Shown: positions 43,707 through 56,222, counted from the stretch's first letter. The stretch: 64,000 nt of DNA from Methanobacterium sp. UBA279 (GCA_002502855.1 DAQK01000029.1:1-64000), one strand, 5' to 3'. The notes: a model not told the origin generated them from the sequence alone. A program made the numbers and translations.

Positions 43707-46610
43707 TTATTTGTTGTTGTTGCCTGTCTCACCAGGAACAGCTTCACTTCCACTTTCCAGTTTAGATAAAATATTATCCTCACTTAAGACATGTTCTAAA
43801 AATTCACCAGTGTAAGTTCCACTTGTTGCTATCTCTTCTGGCGTGCCCTGGGCAATGACCTTTCCACCATCATCTCCACCTTCCGGTCCCAGGTCTATAA
43901 TGTAGTCAGCGGTTTTTATGACGTCCAGGTTATGTTCGATTACTATGATGGTGTTACCCGAGTCCCGGAGTCTTTCCAGAACATGTAACAACTTCTTAAT
44001 ATCTGCAAAGTGCAGGCCGGTGGTGGGCTCATCCAGGATGTACAGGGTTTTACCGGTGCTTTGGCGGCTTAACTCCTTGGCCAGTTTAACTCTCTGGGCC
44101 TCTCCACCAGATAATGTGGTGGCGGGCTGTCCCAGTTTAATATATCCCAGACCAACATCGTCCAGGGTCTGCAGCTTCTTCTTGATACGGGGAATGTTCT
44201 TAAAGAACTCCAATGCCTCCTCTACCGTCATATCCAGGACTTCGGCTATGTTTTTACCTTTATAACGGACTTCCAGTGTTTCCCTGTTGTACCTTTTACC
44301 GTTACATACTTCACAGGGCACGTACACATCCGCCAGGAAGTGCATCTCGATCTTGATGATACCGTCACCGGTACAGGCTTCACACCGTCCACCCTTAACA
44401 TTGAAACTGAACCTGCCTGGTTTGTATCCTCTCTGGTTAGCGGTTGGGGTCTGGGCGAAGAGTTCCCGGATGTAGGTGAACACTCCAGTGTAGGTGGCCG
44501 AGTTAGACCGGGGGGTACGTCCGATGGGTGACTGGTCGATGATTATGGTCTTGTCTATCTGTTCTATTCCCTCTATGGACTGGTGTTTACCAGGGTTCAT
44601 GTGTTTATGGTTTAAAATACCGTATAAACCTTTATATAAGACGTCGTTTATGAGTGTGCTTTTGCCTGAACCTGAAACCCCGGTTATACAGGTGAAAACA
44701 CCCAGGGGGAAGTCCACATCTATGTTCTGCAGGTTATGCTCCTGAGCTCCCTTCACAGTTAAGAAACTATCATACCCCTTCCTTTCAGCAGGGACGGGTA
44801 TGGTTTCCTGTCTGGAGAGGTACTTGCCGGTTATGGAGCCCGGATCCCGGGATATCTCCTGGGGAGTTCCGGCGGATATTATCTGTCCCCCGTGCTCCCC
44901 TGCCCCGGGTCCAATGTCTATCACATGGTCTGCGGAGACTATGGTCTCCTCGTCATGCTCCACTATGATGAGCGTGTTTCCTATGTCCCTTAGTTTCTTG
45001 AGCGTCTCTATCAGGCGGGCGTTGTCCCGCTGGTGCAGGCCTATACTGGGCTCATCCAGGATATACAGTACACCTACCAGTCCTGAGCCGATCTGGGTGG
45101 CCAGACGGATACGCTGGGCTTCACCCCCAGATAAACTACCTGAAGAACGGTCCAGTGTGATGTAATCAAGCCCTACATCCTTCAAGAACCTTAACCTTTC
45201 TTTTATCTCCTTTAACACTTCCTGGGCTATGTACTGTTCCCTTTCCGTAAGTTCCAGGCTTTCAAAGAATTTATAGGATTCTTTAATGGGCCATTCCACC
45301 ACCTCTGTGATAGATTTACCCCCCACAGTTACCGAACGGCTCTCCGGGCGCAGCCTTGTCCCATCACAGACCGGGCATTTACGGTCGCTCATGAACTGGC
45401 CCATGTAACTGCGCATATAGTTGGATTTGGTCTCCATGTAGATCCGCTCCATACGGGTTATCACCCCTTCAAATCGGCGTTTAACCCGGTGAAGTCTGTT
45501 TCTCCTCTGGAACTGGAATTCTATCCGGTCGGTTGAGCCGTAGAGTATTATATCCTGATGCTTAGGGGATAAATCTTTGAAGGGCGTGTCCATACTGAAT
45601 CCATAGTGCTCAGCGACTGCCCCTAACATCTGGCCGTAGTAATTATCCCGGTGTTTCGATCGGCTCCATGGTAGGATGACCCCCTCATTAAGGGACAGGC
45701 TGGGATCAGGGATCACCAGGTCGGCATCTATCTCCATCTTACTTCCCAGTCCATTACACTCTGGACAGGCCCCGTGGGGGTTGTTGAAGGAGAACATTCG
45801 GGGGCTTATCTCCTCGAAGTTGATTCCGCACTCGGTACAGGCGAAGTCCTCACTGAACAGCTTTTCGGTTGCATCTTCTCCAGTACCGCATAGCACTGTG
45901 AGTAGTCCTTCTCCCAGTTCCAGGGCTGTTTCCACTGAATCTGCCAGTCTGGCTTCAAAGTCCCGATCGTATCGTATCTTCAGCCGGTCAACCAGTACTT
46001 CGATGGTGTGTTTAAAGTTCTTCTCCAGTTTTATCTCTGATTCCAGATCCCTTACTTCCCCGTCCACCCGCACCCGGACGAATCCCTTGCTGCGCAGGTC
46101 CTCGAATATTTTCTGGTGCTCTCCTTTTCTGTCGCGTACCAGGGGTGCCAGTATCTGTATCTTGGTGTCCTCCGACTCCTGGAGGATGTTGTCCACTATC
46201 TGGTCTGGTGTCTGCTGGCTGATCTCCTTACCACAAACATGGCAGTGGGCGATTCCGATACGGGCAAATAATAATCGTAAATAGTCATATATTTCAGTTA
46301 CAGTACCAACTGTAGAACGGGGGTTCATCCTGGTGGTTTTCTGGTCTATGGATATGGCTGGGGAGAGTCCCTCTATATAGTCCACCTCTGGCTTTTTCAT
46401 CTGCCCCAGGAACTGTCGGGCGTAGGCGGATAATGATTCCACGTATCGCCTCTGTCCCTCGGCGTAGATGGTGTCGAATGCCAGGGATGATTTCCCGGAA
46501 CCGCTTATACCGGTTATCACCACCATCTGATCCCGGGGTATCTCCACGTCTATGTTCCGCAGGTTGTGCTCCCGGGCTCCCTTAATTATGATACTATCCT
46601 TCTTATTCAT
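43707..46610 (-). CDS. uvrA: Excinuclease ABC subunit A
   Basis: 967 residues. Two ABC ATPase halves: Walker [13 protein letters not shown] and [12 protein letters not shown], signatures [12 protein letters not shown] and [13 protein letters not shown], and zinc fingers CHVC, CTEC...CPEC, CPVC and CEAC...CEVC. UvrA finds helix distortions and loads UvrB in nucleotide excision repair. The start overlaps the uvrB stop by 8 bases, so the order is uvrB-uvrA. In archaea uvrABC is a bacterial-type import found mainly in mesophilic methanogens and halophiles. Complete. Confidence 0.97.
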   Translation of the reverse strand: MNKKDSIIIKGAREHNLRNIDVEIPRDQMVVITGISGSGKSSLAFDTIYAEGQRRYVESLSAYARQFLGQMKKPEVDYIEGLSPAISIDQKTTRMNPRSTVGTVTEIYDYLRLLFARIGIAHCHVCGKEISQQTPDQIVDNILQESEDTKIQILAPLVRDRKGEHQKIFEDLRSKGFVRVRVDGEVRDLESEIKLEKNFKHTIEVLVDRLKIRYDRDFEARLADSVETALELGEGLLTVLCGTGEDATEKLFSEDFACTECGINFEEISPRMFSFNNPHGACPECNGLGSKMEIDADLVIPDPSLSLNEGVILPWSRSKHRDNYYGQMLGAVAEHYGFSMDTPFKDLSPKHQDIILYGSTDRIEFQFQRRNRLHRVKRRFEGVITRMERIYMETKSNYMRSYMGQFMSDRKCPVCDGTRLRPESRSVTVGGKSITEVVEWPIKESYKFFESLELTEREQYIAQEVLKEIKERLRFLKDVGLDYITLDRSSGSLSGGEAQRIRLATQIGSGLVGVLYILDEPSIGLHQRDNARLIETLKKLRDIGNTLIIVEHDEETIVSADHVIDIGPGAGEHGGQIISAGTPQEISRDPGSITGKYLSRQETIPVPAERKGYDSFLTVKGAQEHNLQNIDVDFPLGVFTCITGVSGSGKSTLINDVLYKGLYGILNHKHMNPGKHQSIEGIEQIDKTIIIDQSPIGRTPRSNSATYTGVFTYIRELFAQTPTANQRGYKPGRFSFNVKGGRCEACTGDGIIKIEMHFLADVYVPCEVCNGKRYNRETLEVRYKGKNIAEVLDMTVEEALEFFKNIPRIKKKLQTLDDVGLGYIKLGQPATTLSGGEAQRVKLAKELSRQSTGKTLYILDEPTTGLHFADIKKLLHVLERLRDSGNTIIVIEHNLDVIKTADYIIDLGPEGGDDGGKVIAQGTPEEIATSGTYTGEFLEHVLSEDNILSKLESGSEAVPGETGNNNK

Positions 46611-48561
46611 TTCTAACTTCCTCGAATATCAGTATTTTATCCCTGATTCTTGCTGCTTCTTCAAAGTCCAGTCTCTGGGCTGCTTTTTTCATATCTTTCC
46701 TTAGATCCTGTATGAACAGGTGTAATTCGTCCTTGGGCATGTTTTCGATGTCGTCGCGCAGGACCACATCCTTCTTCTGTGTTTTTTCCTTAAGTGAACG
46801 GGACGTGCTTTTGGGTGTGATGTTATGTTCCCTGTTATATTCCATCTGTAAATGTCTTCTCCGGTTGGTGGTGTCCACTGCCTTGCGGATGGATTCCGTC
46901 ACCTCATCGGCGTAGATCATGACCTGCCCCTCCACGTTCCGGGCGGCCCGGCCTATGGTCTGGATGAGTGATGGCTCGCTGCGGAGGAATCCCTCCTTAT
47001 CAGCGTCGAGTATACCCACCAGGCCTACCTCGGGGAGGTCCAATCCTTCTCTTAAAAGGTTCACTCCCACTAGACAGTGGAATTCTCCCCGGCGAAGGTC
47101 GTCGATGATGTCTATCCTCTCCAGGGTGCTGATCTCCGAGTGGAGGTAGCGTACCTTGAGCCCGGTCCGGGCGTAGTAGTCTGTGAGGTCCTCGGCCATC
47201 TTCTTGGTGAGGGTGGTTACCAAAACCCTCTGATCACTATCTACCTTCTTGTTTATCTCTCCCAGAAGGTGTTCCACCTGTCCCTTCACCGGGTGAATCT
47301 GTATCTCCGGATCCACCAGTCCGGTGGGCCTGATTATCTGTTCTACTATGTTTTTACTCAGTCCCAACTCGTACTTGGCTGGTGTGGCTGAGACGTAGAT
47401 CACCTGGTTCTGCAGTGCCTCGAATTCCTGGAAGTTCAGGGGCCGGTTCTCCCGGGCGCTGGGTAGTCTGAAACCGTACTCCACCAGGCTGTCCTTACGG
47501 GCTTTATCTCCAGCGTACATCCCACCTATTTGGGGTACGGTAACGTGTGACTCATCTATAATAGTTAAATAGTCCTTTGGGAAGTATTTAAGGAGTGTGT
47601 AGGGTGTTTCCCCCCATTTCCGTCCGGAGAGGTGCATGGAGTAATTCTCGATACCCGGGCAGTAGCCCATCTCCCGGAGCATCTCCATATCATACCGTGT
47701 CCTCTGCTCCAGCCTCTGCGCCTCTACCAGTTTGTTCTGGGCTTTCAGGATGGTGAGCCTGTCTTCCAGTTCCTCTTCAATGGCATTTAATGCCTTCCTG
47801 AGTTTTGAATCAGCTATCACGAAGTGTTTGGCCGGGAAAATGGTTATCCGGTCCATATCTCTCCGGTGACTCCTTAAAAGTGGATCGATGGTGGAGATGT
47901 TTTCTATCTCATCTCCAAAGAGCTCTAAGCGCAGGGCCACCTTTCCATGGGCAGGGTATACGTCGATTACATCTCCCCTGACCCGGAAGGTACCCCTGGT
48001 AAATTCTATGTCGTTGCGGTCGTACTGCATCTTAACCAGGCTGGCCAGTATGGCCTCCCGGTCCATGGTGTCCCCTACACTCAGGGGTAGCACCTGTTCA
48101 CTGTAATCCTCCGGAGACCCTATACCGTAGATGCAGGAGACACTGGAGACCACTATGACATCATCCCGGGAAAGCAGGGACTGGGTGGTGGAGTGGCGCA
48201 TCATATCGATTTCATCGTTGATGGACGCCTCCTTATCTATATAGGTGTCTGAGTGGGGGATGTAAGCCTCTGGCTGGTAGTAGTCGTAGTAGCTTACGAA
48301 GTACTCCACGGCGTTGTCCGGGAAGAGCTCCCGGAACTCCTCGTATAACTGGGCGGCCAGTGTTTTATTATGCGACATGACCAGGGTGGGTTTTTGAACC
48401 TCCTTTATAACGTTGGCCATGGTGAAAGTCTTACCCGAGCCAGTTACCCCTAAGAGTGTCTGATGTTTGAATCCGCTTTCTATACCTTCTGTGAGTGATT
48501 TTATGGCTTTAGGCTGGTCGCCTAGTGGTTTGTAGTTTGATACAAGTCTAAATTCGCTCAT
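46603..48561 (-). CDS. uvrB: Excinuclease ABC subunit B
   Basis: 652 residues from ATG 48561 (GAGGAT just upstream; four further N-terminal residues possible). Walker [16 protein letters not shown], the beta-hairpin [24 protein letters not shown] Walker B, helicase motifs QTIGRAARN and the C-terminal UVR motif [18 protein letters not shown]. UvrB checks damage after UvrA and recruits UvrC. The gene is divergent from uvrC with a 280-base AT-rich intergenic region that should hold both promoters. Confidence 0.97.
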   Translation of the reverse strand: MSEFRLVSNYKPLGDQPKAIKSLTEGIESGFKHQTLLGVTGSGKTFTMANVIKEVQKPTLVMSHNKTLAAQLYEEFRELFPDNAVEYFVSYYDYYQPEAYIPHSDTYIDKEASINDEIDMMRHSTTQSLLSRDDVIVVSSVSCIYGIGSPEDYSEQVLPLSVGDTMDREAILASLVKMQYDRNDIEFTRGTFRVRGDVIDVYPAHGKVALRLELFGDEIENISTIDPLLRSHRRDMDRITIFPAKHFVIADSKLRKALNAIEEELEDRLTILKAQNKLVEAQRLEQRTRYDMEMLREMGYCPGIENYSMHLSGRKWGETPYTLLKYFPKDYLTIIDESHVTVPQIGGMYAGDKARKDSLVEYGFRLPSARENRPLNFQEFEALQNQVIYVSATPAKYELGLSKNIVEQIIRPTGLVDPEIQIHPVKGQVEHLLGEINKKVDSDQRVLVTTLTKKMAEDLTDYYARTGLKVRYLHSEISTLERIDIIDDLRRGEFHCLVGVNLLREGLDLPEVGLVGILDADKEGFLRSEPSLIQTIGRAARNVEGQVMIYADEVTESIRKAVDTTNRRRHLQMEYNREHNITPKSTSRSLKEKTQKKDVVLRDDIENMPKDELHLFIQDLRKDMKKAAQRLDFEEAARIRDKILIFEEVRNE

Positions 48562-48840
48562 CTCTATCCTCATCGAGAAAATATAATATGTATAAGGTTG
48601 TTATAGGAAATCTAAAAATAGAATATATATAATTAATTCCTTCATCTATTATATAAAGACTACCATCCCCCATATTTTTTTATTGGATTAAAGAATAACT
48701 AAATAGTCTAACCTAGAGTGGTTGAGAAGTATTCTAGATTAAAAAAGGTTATATAAAAAAAGGATAGTTCGACTTGATTATTTTTTATTTTCCAATAAGA
48801 CCTATCATTTGTCTAATCAATGGAACAACTTAGGATTTAC

Positions 48841-50676
48841 ATGACTCTAAACAACACCAGTAACCTACCAGACAAGCCAGGAGTATACATCTTCAAGGAC
48901 GCCGAAGAGAAGATACTCTATGTGGGAAAGGCTAAATCCCTGAAGAAACGGGTTAAATCCTACTTTAAGGATGAACTGGACTCGGATAAGACCAGGATCA
49001 TGATGAAGCATTTCCACAGTCTGGAGTACATCATAACCGACACCGAGAAAGAAGCCCTGATTTTAGAGTCTAACTTAATCAAGAAGTATCTGCCCCGCTA
49101 CAACATCCGTTTGAAGGATGATAAAAGATACCCCTACGTTAAAATAACCAACGAAGATTTCCCCCGGATAATAATAACCCGTAGAATTACCGAAGACGGC
49201 TCCTATTATTATGGGCCCTTTACAGATGTAACCCCCCTCCGGAGGATGCTCCGGTTTATCAAGGCACTCTTCAAGATCAGGGACTGTAAAAACATGGACG
49301 GGCCCTGCCTGAACAGCCAGATGGAACTATGCGAGGCCCCCTGTGACGGCCGAATAAGTAAGGAGGACTATAATAAACTGATAGACAAGGCTAACCTGTT
49401 CTTCCAGGGGAAGTACGGTGAGATCATGGACATCCAGAAGAGGAACATGGAAGAAGCAGCGGCTAACCATGAGTATGAGAGGGCGGCGCTTTTAAGGGAC
49501 CAGATAGCCTCCATCAAGGATATGGTGGAAAGGCAGAAGATAGAGTTCGACCGCAGCCTGGAACAGGATGTGATAGCCTGCTCTTTAGATGAGGAATTTG
49601 CATCAGTGGTCCTCTTCCGGGTGCGGAATGGTAAGATCATAGGTAAGGAGGAGTTCCTCATGAGCGGAGCCGAAGGAGGGGTAGGTACCCCACAGTCCGT
49701 ACTATCTGCATTCCTGAAACAGTACTACAGCGGCCCCCAGCAGGTGCCCTCCCAGCTGATCCTGCAGTACCATGTAGACGAGGAAGACCTGATTACAGAC
49801 TGGCTCCAGGAGAAATCAGGAAATGATATTACAATTAAAGTCCCTGAAGAAGGCCTGGAATACCGGCTGGTTAAGATGGTGGCTAAAAATGCAGATATAG
49901 CCCGTAACCAGCAGGAACAGGTGAAGGGAGCGCTTCTGGAGGTGAAGGATTACCTGGGAATTCCCAGGATACCCCGGTACATCGAGGCCTTCGACATCTC
50001 CAACATCAGCGGTAAATTAGCGGTGGGGTCCATGGTGGTCTTTGAGGATGGAAAACCTAAAAAGAGCAACTACCGGAGATATAAAATTGAAACACCAGGA
50101 CCCGATGATTACGCCATGATGCGGGAGGTTTTAACCCGTAGATATAAAAAATTAATCAGTGCAGAGTTGACCCGTAAAGAAGATACCGGTGAGGTGAACG
50201 GAGACACCGCTAAAATGGAAGATCATGCCTTAAAAGAACATACCCGTCCAGACCTCATAGTCATAGACGGGGGTAAGGGACAGCTTAACACCGCATTACA
50301 GGTTTTGAAATCTTTAAACCTCACCAGTATCCCGGTTATTGGCCTTGCCAAGGAATTTGAGCACATCTTCATTCCCGGCTTTCCCACTCCCATCATACTT
50401 CCCCGGAATTCTAAAGCATTACACCTGCTTATGAGGGTGCGGGACGAAGCCCACCGGTTTGCAGTTACTTACCATAAAAAGCTCAGGTCCAAGGAGATAG
50501 AAGGCTCAGCACTTGATCATATCCCTGGGGTGGGTCCTAAGCGGAAGTTAAGGCTAATCAGACATTTTGGTAGTATGGAGAATATTCAAAAAGCCAGCCT
50601 TGAGGAAATTGCTGAAGTGGAGGGCATCAGCCAGAAACTGGCACTGTTAATCCACCGAGAACTACAGAATAAGTAA
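48841..50676 (+). CDS. uvrC: Excinuclease ABC subunit C
   Basis: 611 residues from ATG 48841, preferred over ATG 48820 because AGGAT lies 7 bases before it and the product starts at the usual [18 protein letters not shown] domain ([20 protein letters not shown]), UVR motif ([17 protein letters not shown]), RNase H-like domain ([19 protein letters not shown]) and two terminal helix-hairpin-helices ([20 protein letters not shown]). It makes both incisions around damaged DNA. With divergent uvrB-uvrA the set is complete. Confidence 0.97.
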   Translation: MTLNNTSNLPDKPGVYIFKDAEEKILYVGKAKSLKKRVKSYFKDELDSDKTRIMMKHFHSLEYIITDTEKEALILESNLIKKYLPRYNIRLKDDKRYPYVKITNEDFPRIIITRRITEDGSYYYGPFTDVTPLRRMLRFIKALFKIRDCKNMDGPCLNSQMELCEAPCDGRISKEDYNKLIDKANLFFQGKYGEIMDIQKRNMEEAAANHEYERAALLRDQIASIKDMVERQKIEFDRSLEQDVIACSLDEEFASVVLFRVRNGKIIGKEEFLMSGAEGGVGTPQSVLSAFLKQYYSGPQQVPSQLILQYHVDEEDLITDWLQEKSGNDITIKVPEEGLEYRLVKMVAKNADIARNQQEQVKGALLEVKDYLGIPRIPRYIEAFDISNISGKLAVGSMVVFEDGKPKKSNYRRYKIETPGPDDYAMMREVLTRRYKKLISAELTRKEDTGEVNGDTAKMEDHALKEHTRPDLIVIDGGKGQLNTALQVLKSLNLTSIPVIGLAKEFEHIFIPGFPTPIILPRNSKALHLLMRVRDEAHRFAVTYHKKLRSKEIEGSALDHIPGVGPKRKLRLIRHFGSMENIQKASLEEIAEVEGISQKLALLIHRELQNK

Positions 50677-50840
50677 GTAAATAGTATCACTGGAGACAAA
50701 CATCTATAAAAATTATTATAGAAGTTTAATTAGATTTATAACTGTATAGCGATAGATGTTATTTGATTAATAACTGGATAGTTAATTAAAAAAAAATGGA
50801 ATGATAGTAATTTCAACCATCATCCTAAAATTCGATTCAA

Positions 50841-52103
50841 ATGTCTAAAATCAAGATACTAATAGTGGAAGATGAAAGTATAGTGGCCATGGACATAAAG
50901 CACCGGGCTGAAGGCCTGGGCTACCAGGTCATCGGTGTCACTCCCTCCGGTGAAGAAGCCCTGGAGCTGGTCAGGGAGAATCCACCAGACTTAATCCTCA
51001 TGGATATAGTGCTTAAAGGGAAAATGGACGGAATAGAAGCTGCACAGAGAATCCACGATGATTTCGATATCCCTGTTTTGTACTTAACTGCTTATTCTGA
51101 CGAGGAAACCCTTAAAAGGGCTAAGATAACCGAACCATTCGGTTACATAATCAAACCCTTCGAGGACAGGGAACTGCACAGCTCAGTGGAGATAGCCATC
51201 TACAAGCACGAGATGGACCGTAAACTTAAAGAAAGTGAAAAATGGCTCTCCACCACCCTGGAAAGTATCGGTGATGCGGTGATAGCCACCGATAAGGAGG
51301 GTGTGATCATCTTCATGAACCCGGTGGCCCGGAAGGTTACTGGCTGGGACCAGGAGGAAGCCATTGGTAAAACACTGGTAGATGTATTCCAGATAATAAA
51401 TGAACACACAGGAATCCCCCTGGAAGACCCGGTGACTAAGGTCCTTAAAAGGGACGCCGCAATAGAAATGAACGACCCTGCTCTACTCATCACCAAGGAT
51501 GGGACCAGGTTACCCATAGATGATAGCAGCGCCCCTATAAGGGATGAAAATGGGAGTGTAATAGGAGTAGCCTTTGTATTTCGAGATATAACCGAGCGTA
51601 AAAGGGTAGAAAAGGAAAAAGAAGAATTACTCAAGGATAAGGCCAGGGGAGAACTTTCTAATTTTGTATTAAGTGCACTGCCCGTTTTTGCATCCAACAT
51701 ACCGCCCCAGGTACGGGATAACATAGCCAGAAGCTTCTCGGACCGTTTCGAGAAAAATACGAAGGCCCGGTTTTTGAAAGACCTTGAAATCTGCCTGGGA
51801 AAGGCGGCAAAGACTCCCGAAAATATATTCCGATGTTATATTTCATGGCTTCGGGATTTCTTCTCCAATCTGGGCATTGAAACAGAATTAACCTATGAAA
51901 ACAATTCTATACTATTTAAATTCCATAACTGTCCCTGGGTTGATGATACTGAGACCAGTCCCATGTTCTGTATGATATGCCGGGTCATAGTACTGCGCAG
52001 TTTCACCTGGACCAATTTATATGGTAACGTTGAGCAAACCCATTGCCTGGAGGATAGGGATAACTACTGCAACTTTGAATTTGTGATTAATTATAATGAA
52101 TAA
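50841..52103 (+). CDS. Response regulator: REC, PAS and methanogen output domain
   Basis: 420 residues. REC domain ([14 protein letters not shown], phospho-acceptor D55 in [16 protein letters not shown]), PAS domain (~135-265; [24 protein letters not shown]...[14 protein letters not shown]), a coiled linker, and a C-terminal cysteine-rich sensor ([30 protein letters not shown]) like the methanogen output domain 1. There is no histidine kinase or DNA-binding domain. The output is therefore probably protein-protein. A KaiC-like ATPase follows 63 bases on. Confidence 0.85.
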   Translation: MSKIKILIVEDESIVAMDIKHRAEGLGYQVIGVTPSGEEALELVRENPPDLILMDIVLKGKMDGIEAAQRIHDDFDIPVLYLTAYSDEETLKRAKITEPFGYIIKPFEDRELHSSVEIAIYKHEMDRKLKESEKWLSTTLESIGDAVIATDKEGVIIFMNPVARKVTGWDQEEAIGKTLVDVFQIINEHTGIPLEDPVTKVLKRDAAIEMNDPALLITKDGTRLPIDDSSAPIRDENGSVIGVAFVFRDITERKRVEKEKEELLKDKARGELSNFVLSALPVFASNIPPQVRDNIARSFSDRFEKNTKARFLKDLEICLGKAAKTPENIFRCYISWLRDFFSNLGIETELTYENNSILFKFHNCPWVDDTETSPMFCMICRVIVLRSFTWTNLYGNVEQTHCLEDRDNYCNFEFVINYNE

Positions 52104-52175
52104 CTTTTTAAATACAGATTAAAATATTATATCTATAGAACTTTCATTAATCATCAGTTAAAGGGAGTGGTAATA

Positions 52176-52883
52176 TTGAAAAGGATAAATACAGGAATAG
52201 AAGGTATAGATGAATTCACCAACGGATTTCCAGAAGGAAGAACTCTTCTTATAACTGGTGATGCCGGATCTGGAAAGACTATCCTCGGACTACAGTTTGC
52301 CTATACTTGCTGTCTTCAAAACCTTAAAACTGCTTATATAACCACTGAAGAAGATGCTGAAGATTTATACATCCAGAGCGAAGCATTCAACTGGGATATT
52401 AAAGACTGCACAGATAAAGGAATGTTGAAATTCGTAGAACTCGCGAAAATACGGGCGGAGGTAACCGAGGCAGAGGTGAAGATTGAAATAGATTCCATGA
52501 AGGGAAACTTCGCCAAGCTCCTGGAAATAATACCAGAAGACACCGAAGCCTTAATTATAGATAATATCGGCAGTTACACCGCAAAACTAACCCCTTATGA
52601 CTTCCGCTCCCGACTAGACCTCCTGGTCTATGAACTCAAAAAAAGGAACATAACTGCTTTAATCATATTAGACAGCGCCACCTCTTATGAATTCAATGAA
52701 ATAGCTTTATACTCTGTCTATGGGGCTATCAAATTAATGAAACGGGAAAACCCCTACACCGGCCGTAGAGAGAGGGTGATGGACGTGGTGAAAATGAGAA
52801 GCACCAAAACACCCACCCAGTTTTTAACCTACGAGATAGGCCCTACTGGAATCGAGATCAACTCGGCCATTAATTTAAAATAA
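52176..52883 (+). CDS. KaiC/RAD55-like RecA-superfamily ATPase
   Basis: 235 residues from TTG 52176 ([20 protein letters not shown]), chosen because GTG 52167 lies in the GGGAG ribosome site. Walker A GDAGSGKT, Walker [30 protein letters not shown] is the KaiC-type arginine/strand end. Single-domain KaiC-like proteins in archaea commonly partner with two-component proteins. It follows the REC-PAS protein and is probably its partner or effector. Confidence 0.8.
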   Translation: MKRINTGIEGIDEFTNGFPEGRTLLITGDAGSGKTILGLQFAYTCCLQNLKTAYITTEEDAEDLYIQSEAFNWDIKDCTDKGMLKFVELAKIRAEVTEAEVKIEIDSMKGNFAKLLEIIPEDTEALIIDNIGSYTAKLTPYDFRSRLDLLVYELKKRNITALIILDSATSYEFNEIALYSVYGAIKLMKRENPYTGRRERVMDVVKMRSTKTPTQFLTYEIGPTGIEINSAINLK

Positions 52884-53036
52884 GGATTAATCCCATAACT
52901 ATTTTTTTCTTAAACTTCCCCATGAACAGTTTCATCTTCCTTTCCAATTAATCGACCCCCATTTTTAGGAAAATTTATTCTATTTGCAAGAATTCTATAA
53001 TACTCTTATGTTTAATTATAGTTTAAGAAAATCAGA

Positions 53037-54497
53037 TCATAACAATGAGAAAGTGTTTAACGGTATGTAAATAACATTCTTTTTTTTGGTTGTTTTCATG
53101 GTTGCATTTGAAATCAATACACCATATCCTGATTTATATTTATCCATTGCTTTTTTAACCTGTTTGGGATTTTTATTCCCAACCCCCACCTCCACAGGTA
53201 TCACAGTGCCATCAATATTTTCTAATAAGAAATCAACACCACCCTTTTGTGAATCATAAAATATTCCCCGGGGTATATGCATGGTTTCTTTCATTTTAAA
53301 AAATTGAGATGCGACCAAATTCTCCGTTAACACTCCTAAAAAGTTCCTATCACCTGGTGGGGCGTATCTACCAAATTTAAAATTTATGGCCGCCTTAAGG
53401 GAAGGACTTAAAAAATAATATTTCCATGATTTTCTTACAATTTTCCCGGCGCTGCCATAAGGCAGTATACTGAATATTAAATGAGTTTTTTCCAGGACAT
53501 CTAAGATGGTTTTAACTGAAGATGAGGAAACACCCAATGACTTGGCTAACTTGGCCTGTGAAGTCTCTCCCGATTTTTGTAGAGCTAAAAATAATATGAT
53601 GTTTAAAATGGTGCTGCTTGTTTCTGTCTTGAAAGACTGTAAAATAAAAATATCTTTCTGTATCACCTTTTCCACCATATCAAATATTCCTTCATATAAT
53701 TCTATATTATCTAAATTCAGTCCGAATGGGAACCCTCCACAGCATAGATAATTTTCCCACTCCTTCTTCAGGGATTTACTTAATTTCACGCTTTCTTTTA
53801 AGAATTCATTTTCTAATTTGGCCATTTTCTCCACAGAGTCTTTATCGCCTTTAAAAATTAAATCCAACAAAAATCCAGATGCTTCTTGAGGTGGTTGAAT
53901 ACCACGTTTTAAAGTAAGGTATTCCGAAAAGTTCATGGGATATATGGCTTCTTTTCTAGCCCTACGGGCAGCATCTGCATTTATCTCTAAATTTAATGCA
54001 GACGATCCAGTGAATATCGTGAAAATATTATTGCTGTTATCATATATTATTTTACCAACTAAAGACCAGTTTTTATCGTAATGGGATTCATCTACTAATA
54101 TAAAAACATCTTCATCTAAATTTACCATGGATGATCCATGTATTTCATTTACGAAAACATCGATTACATCGATTAACCTCCCCCCAAAATATGCTCTCAA
54201 CTCGTCAACAGATAAATAAAGAACTCTATTCTGCTCTATTTTCTTTTCATTGATTAAGTGATCATATATTTGGAAGAGAATAGTCGTTTTTCCTAAACCT
54301 CTTAAACCCGGCATTATTATAAACCTATTTTCTTTAGAACCGTTTAAAAATTCATCAACATATCCCTCAATTCTGTAATAACCATCCCTATAGCTTAATT
54401 GTTTCCCATCCCTCGTAATTCTGTCTTCTGATAATTTTGGGGCATTTCTAATCTTTGCAAGAACATAATCCACTAGAAATTCTTTTTCCAAAACCAT
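53037..54497 (-). CDS. AAA ATPase with DUF4143-type C-terminus (paralogue B)
   Basis: 486 residues, colinear with the ATPase at 11544-12998: Walker A GLRGLGKTT, Walker B VFILVDESHYD, FTGSSALNLEINADAARRAR, a winged helix (ETSQAKLAKSLGVSSSSVKT ILDVLEK), and GVDFLLENIDGTVIPVEVGV GNKN at the C-terminus. The paralogues differ most in the winged-helix recognition helix and linker parts. Three 34-bp operator-like units precede it (54513-54600). It sits alone among core genes, so it was probably acquired or moved independently. Confidence 0.8.
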   Translation of the reverse strand: MVLEKEFLVDYVLAKIRNAPKLSEDRITRDGKQLSYRDGYYRIEGYVDEFLNGSKENRFIIMPGLRGLGKTTILFQIYDHLINEKKIEQNRVLYLSVDELRAYFGGRLIDVIDVFVNEIHGSSMVNLDEDVFILVDESHYDKNWSLVGKIIYDNSNNIFTIFTGSSALNLEINADAARRARKEAIYPMNFSEYLTLKRGIQPPQEASGFLLDLIFKGDKDSVEKMAKLENEFLKESVKLSKSLKKEWENYLCCGGFPFGLNLDNIELYEGIFDMVEKVIQKDIFILQSFKTETSSTILNIILFLALQKSGETSQAKLAKSLGVSSSSVKTILDVLEKTHLIFSILPYGSAGKIVRKSWKYYFLSPSLKAAINFKFGRYAPPGDRNFLGVLTENLVASQFFKMKETMHIPRGIFYDSQKGGVDFLLENIDGTVIPVEVGVGNKNPKQVKKAMDKYKSGYGVLISNATMKTTKKKNVIYIPLNTFSLL

Positions 54498-54512
54498 AAT
54501 TTTAACTCCATC

Positions 54513-54600
54513 TTATTCTTTGTGGAGAATAAGCTTTTATATATATTTATTCTTTGTAACGAACAAGTATTTATAAGTACTTATTCTTTCCAGCGAACAA
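54513..54600 (-). promoter_or_regulatory. Triple 34-bp operator-like array upstream of ATPase B
   Basis: TTATTCTTT starts at 54513, 54547 and 54581; GAATAA or GAACAA starts at 54527, 54561 and 54595, each exactly 34 bases apart. The unit is TTATTC-N8-GAAYAA with 14 bases between units, the same geometry as before ATPase A but with different half-sites. The TATA-like stretch (54535-54550) again lies in the first 14-base gap. The unit next to the gene is a perfect 8-bp-armed palindrome (CTTATTCT/AGAATAAG). Confidence 0.75.
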
Positions 54601-54703
54601 ACGTTAAAAAAAATTCTACATATCTAAAAATTTTAAAATAAAGAATAAGAAAATTTTAAAACAAAAAATTGAGTAAAAAAATTGTTTAGACCTTAATCGG
54701 GTC

Positions 54704-55732
54704 TTAGAACTTCTTCAAAACAGCCAAAATCAGCTTCACCGAGTTTTCCACATCATCCAGGTTCACCACACTTACCGGGGTGTGTATGTACTTGCTGGCT
54801 GGTGAGATAACCCCTGTAGGTATCCCTGCACGGGTGAGGTGTATGGATGTGGCGTCGGTGGTTCCTCCGTCACTAACTTCCACCTGGTAGGGTATCTCCT
54901 CTTCTTGGGCCGTGGATATCAGGAGATCTTTTACCTTTGAAGGGGTTATGAGCCCCCGTCCGCTGGCATCAGTAAGTATTATAGCCGGGCCTTTGCCAGC
55001 CATGGATGGTGCTTCGTCTTCCTTGATTTCGGGATGGTCTCCGGAGATGGTTACATCCAGAACCAGTGCCATGTCCGGGTTTATGCTGAATGCACTGGTT
55101 TTAGCTCCTTTAAGGCCTACTTCTTCCTGGACGGTGCCCACACCATAGACTGTGGCGTCTGTTTCCGCTTTCTTTAATACTTCGATGAGTATGGCGCAGC
55201 CCACCCTGTTGTCCATTGCTTTACCCATAACCAGGCCGTTTCTCAGTTCTTCAAACTCCTGTTTGATTATTATGGGATCTCCCACACTGACCAGTTCTTC
55301 TGCCTCTTCCTTATCCTTGGCACCGATATCGATGAACATGTTTTCATATTTCAGGATCTGCTTCTTTTCAGATTCCTTCATCTTATGCGGTGGTTTGGAA
55401 CCTATAACCCCGGTTACATTTCCCTGGGATGACTGGATGTAAACCGTCTGGTTTAGAAGCATCTGATCATTTATTCCCCCGATTTTTGAAAACTTGATGA
55501 AACCCTTTTTGTCAATATACCTTACCATAAGCCCTATTTCATCCATATGGGCTGCTAGCATTATCTTTTTGCCGTTGGGTTTGCCGTTCTTCCTGGCTAT
55601 CAGGTTACCCAGCTGGTCTACCTCTATTTCATCTACATGGTCCTTTAATTCTGTTATCATTAAATCCCGTACGTCATCTTCAAAACCAGATATTCCTGGT
55701 GCGTTTGAGAGTTTTTCTAGTAAATCTTTCAT
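54704..55732 (-). CDS. M42-family aminopeptidase
   Basis: 342 residues. Metal ligands and neighbours: [13 protein letters not shown] (His, first metal), [17 protein letters not shown] (bridging Asp), [17 protein letters not shown] (catalytic EE), [13 protein letters not shown] (Asp), and the terminal [20 protein letters not shown] (His). M42 enzymes form dodecameric tetrahedral particles (TET) that trim peptides in the cytosol. Single gene, complete, normal length. Confidence 0.93.
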   Translation of the reverse strand: MKDLLEKLSNAPGISGFEDDVRDLMITELKDHVDEIEVDQLGNLIARKNGKPNGKKIMLAAHMDEIGLMVRYIDKKGFIKFSKIGGINDQMLLNQTVYIQSSQGNVTGVIGSKPPHKMKESEKKQILKYENMFIDIGAKDKEEAEELVSVGDPIIIKQEFEELRNGLVMGKAMDNRVGCAILIEVLKKAETDATVYGVGTVQEEVGLKGAKTSAFSINPDMALVLDVTISGDHPEIKEDEAPSMAGKGPAIILTDASGRGLITPSKVKDLLISTAQEEEIPYQVEVSDGGTTDATSIHLTRAGIPTGVISPASKYIHTPVSVVNLDDVENSVKLILAVLKKF

Positions 55733-55807
55733 GGTTTTAACCTCGATTTTGTGACAATTTAATCTAAATTAAAAAAAATAATCCATAAAAAAAGATAAAA
55801 TCTTCAA

Positions 55808-56029
55808 TTACAGGGATTTTATTAAAATTAGAAGACCGATGAGTATGATTAATATAGGCCCTGCCTGTTCCTGTATAATGGAGAAGGGTATGATTCCCAC
55901 ATTCACCCCGTACCATACCAGGCCAATAACCAGGAGGAGTATGCTAATGTATATTCCCCATTTATTCCTCTTTCTTTTGGGTTTATTGTAAGGGGTTTCT
56001 TCCATGTTTATACCTGTATCTTCTTTCAT
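55808..56029 (-). CDS. Small two-helix membrane protein (LiaF-TM/DUF5668-like)
   Basis: 73 residues: a charged cytoplasmic start ([12 protein letters not shown]), helix [20 protein letters not shown], a short loop and helix [18 protein letters not shown]. The arrangement resembles DUF5668/LiaF transmembrane modules. GAAGGG precedes ATG 56029. Role unknown. Confidence 0.7.
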   Translation of the reverse strand: MKEDTGINMEETPYNKPKRKRNKWGIYISILLLVIGLVWYGVNVGIIPFSIIQEQAGPILIILIGLLILIKSL

Positions 56030-56109
56030 AACTATCCCTTCAATATGCTTTTTTTTAATCTCTAATCAATTTTAAACAACTCAATGGACCAGAGTTACAG
56101 TGTAGTAGT

Positions 56110-56222
56110 GTCACCAGGACTAAACTTTGTCACCAGGATTACGGTGTAGTTGTCACCAGAACTATGGTGTAGTGTCACCATTACGGTGCATTTGTCACCA
56201 GGATTACTGTGTAGCTGTGACG
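56110..56222. repeat. Degenerate tandem repeat grown from a gene's 3' end
   Basis: GTCACCA recurs at 56110, 56129, 56152, 56174 and 56194, and in altered form at 56217: spacing 19-23 bases. The unit is close to ttacggtgtagttgtcacca. On the minus strand the first unit is the last codons of the pilin-like gene (YTVILVTNAP), and the others lie after its stop, so the coding end seems to have been copied outwards. Unit lengths vary, so this is a minisatellite and not a CRISPR. Confidence 0.7.

Noticed and set aside
45676..46284. 202-residue plus-strand open frame opposite uvrA
   Set aside because: Shadow of uvrA, serine-rich with no motif; uvrA on the other strand is unmistakable.
56110..56222. 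Repeats considered as a CRISPR array
   Set aside because: Unit length varies from 19 to 23 bases, repeats abut without unique spacers, and the unit is the end of a coding gene.
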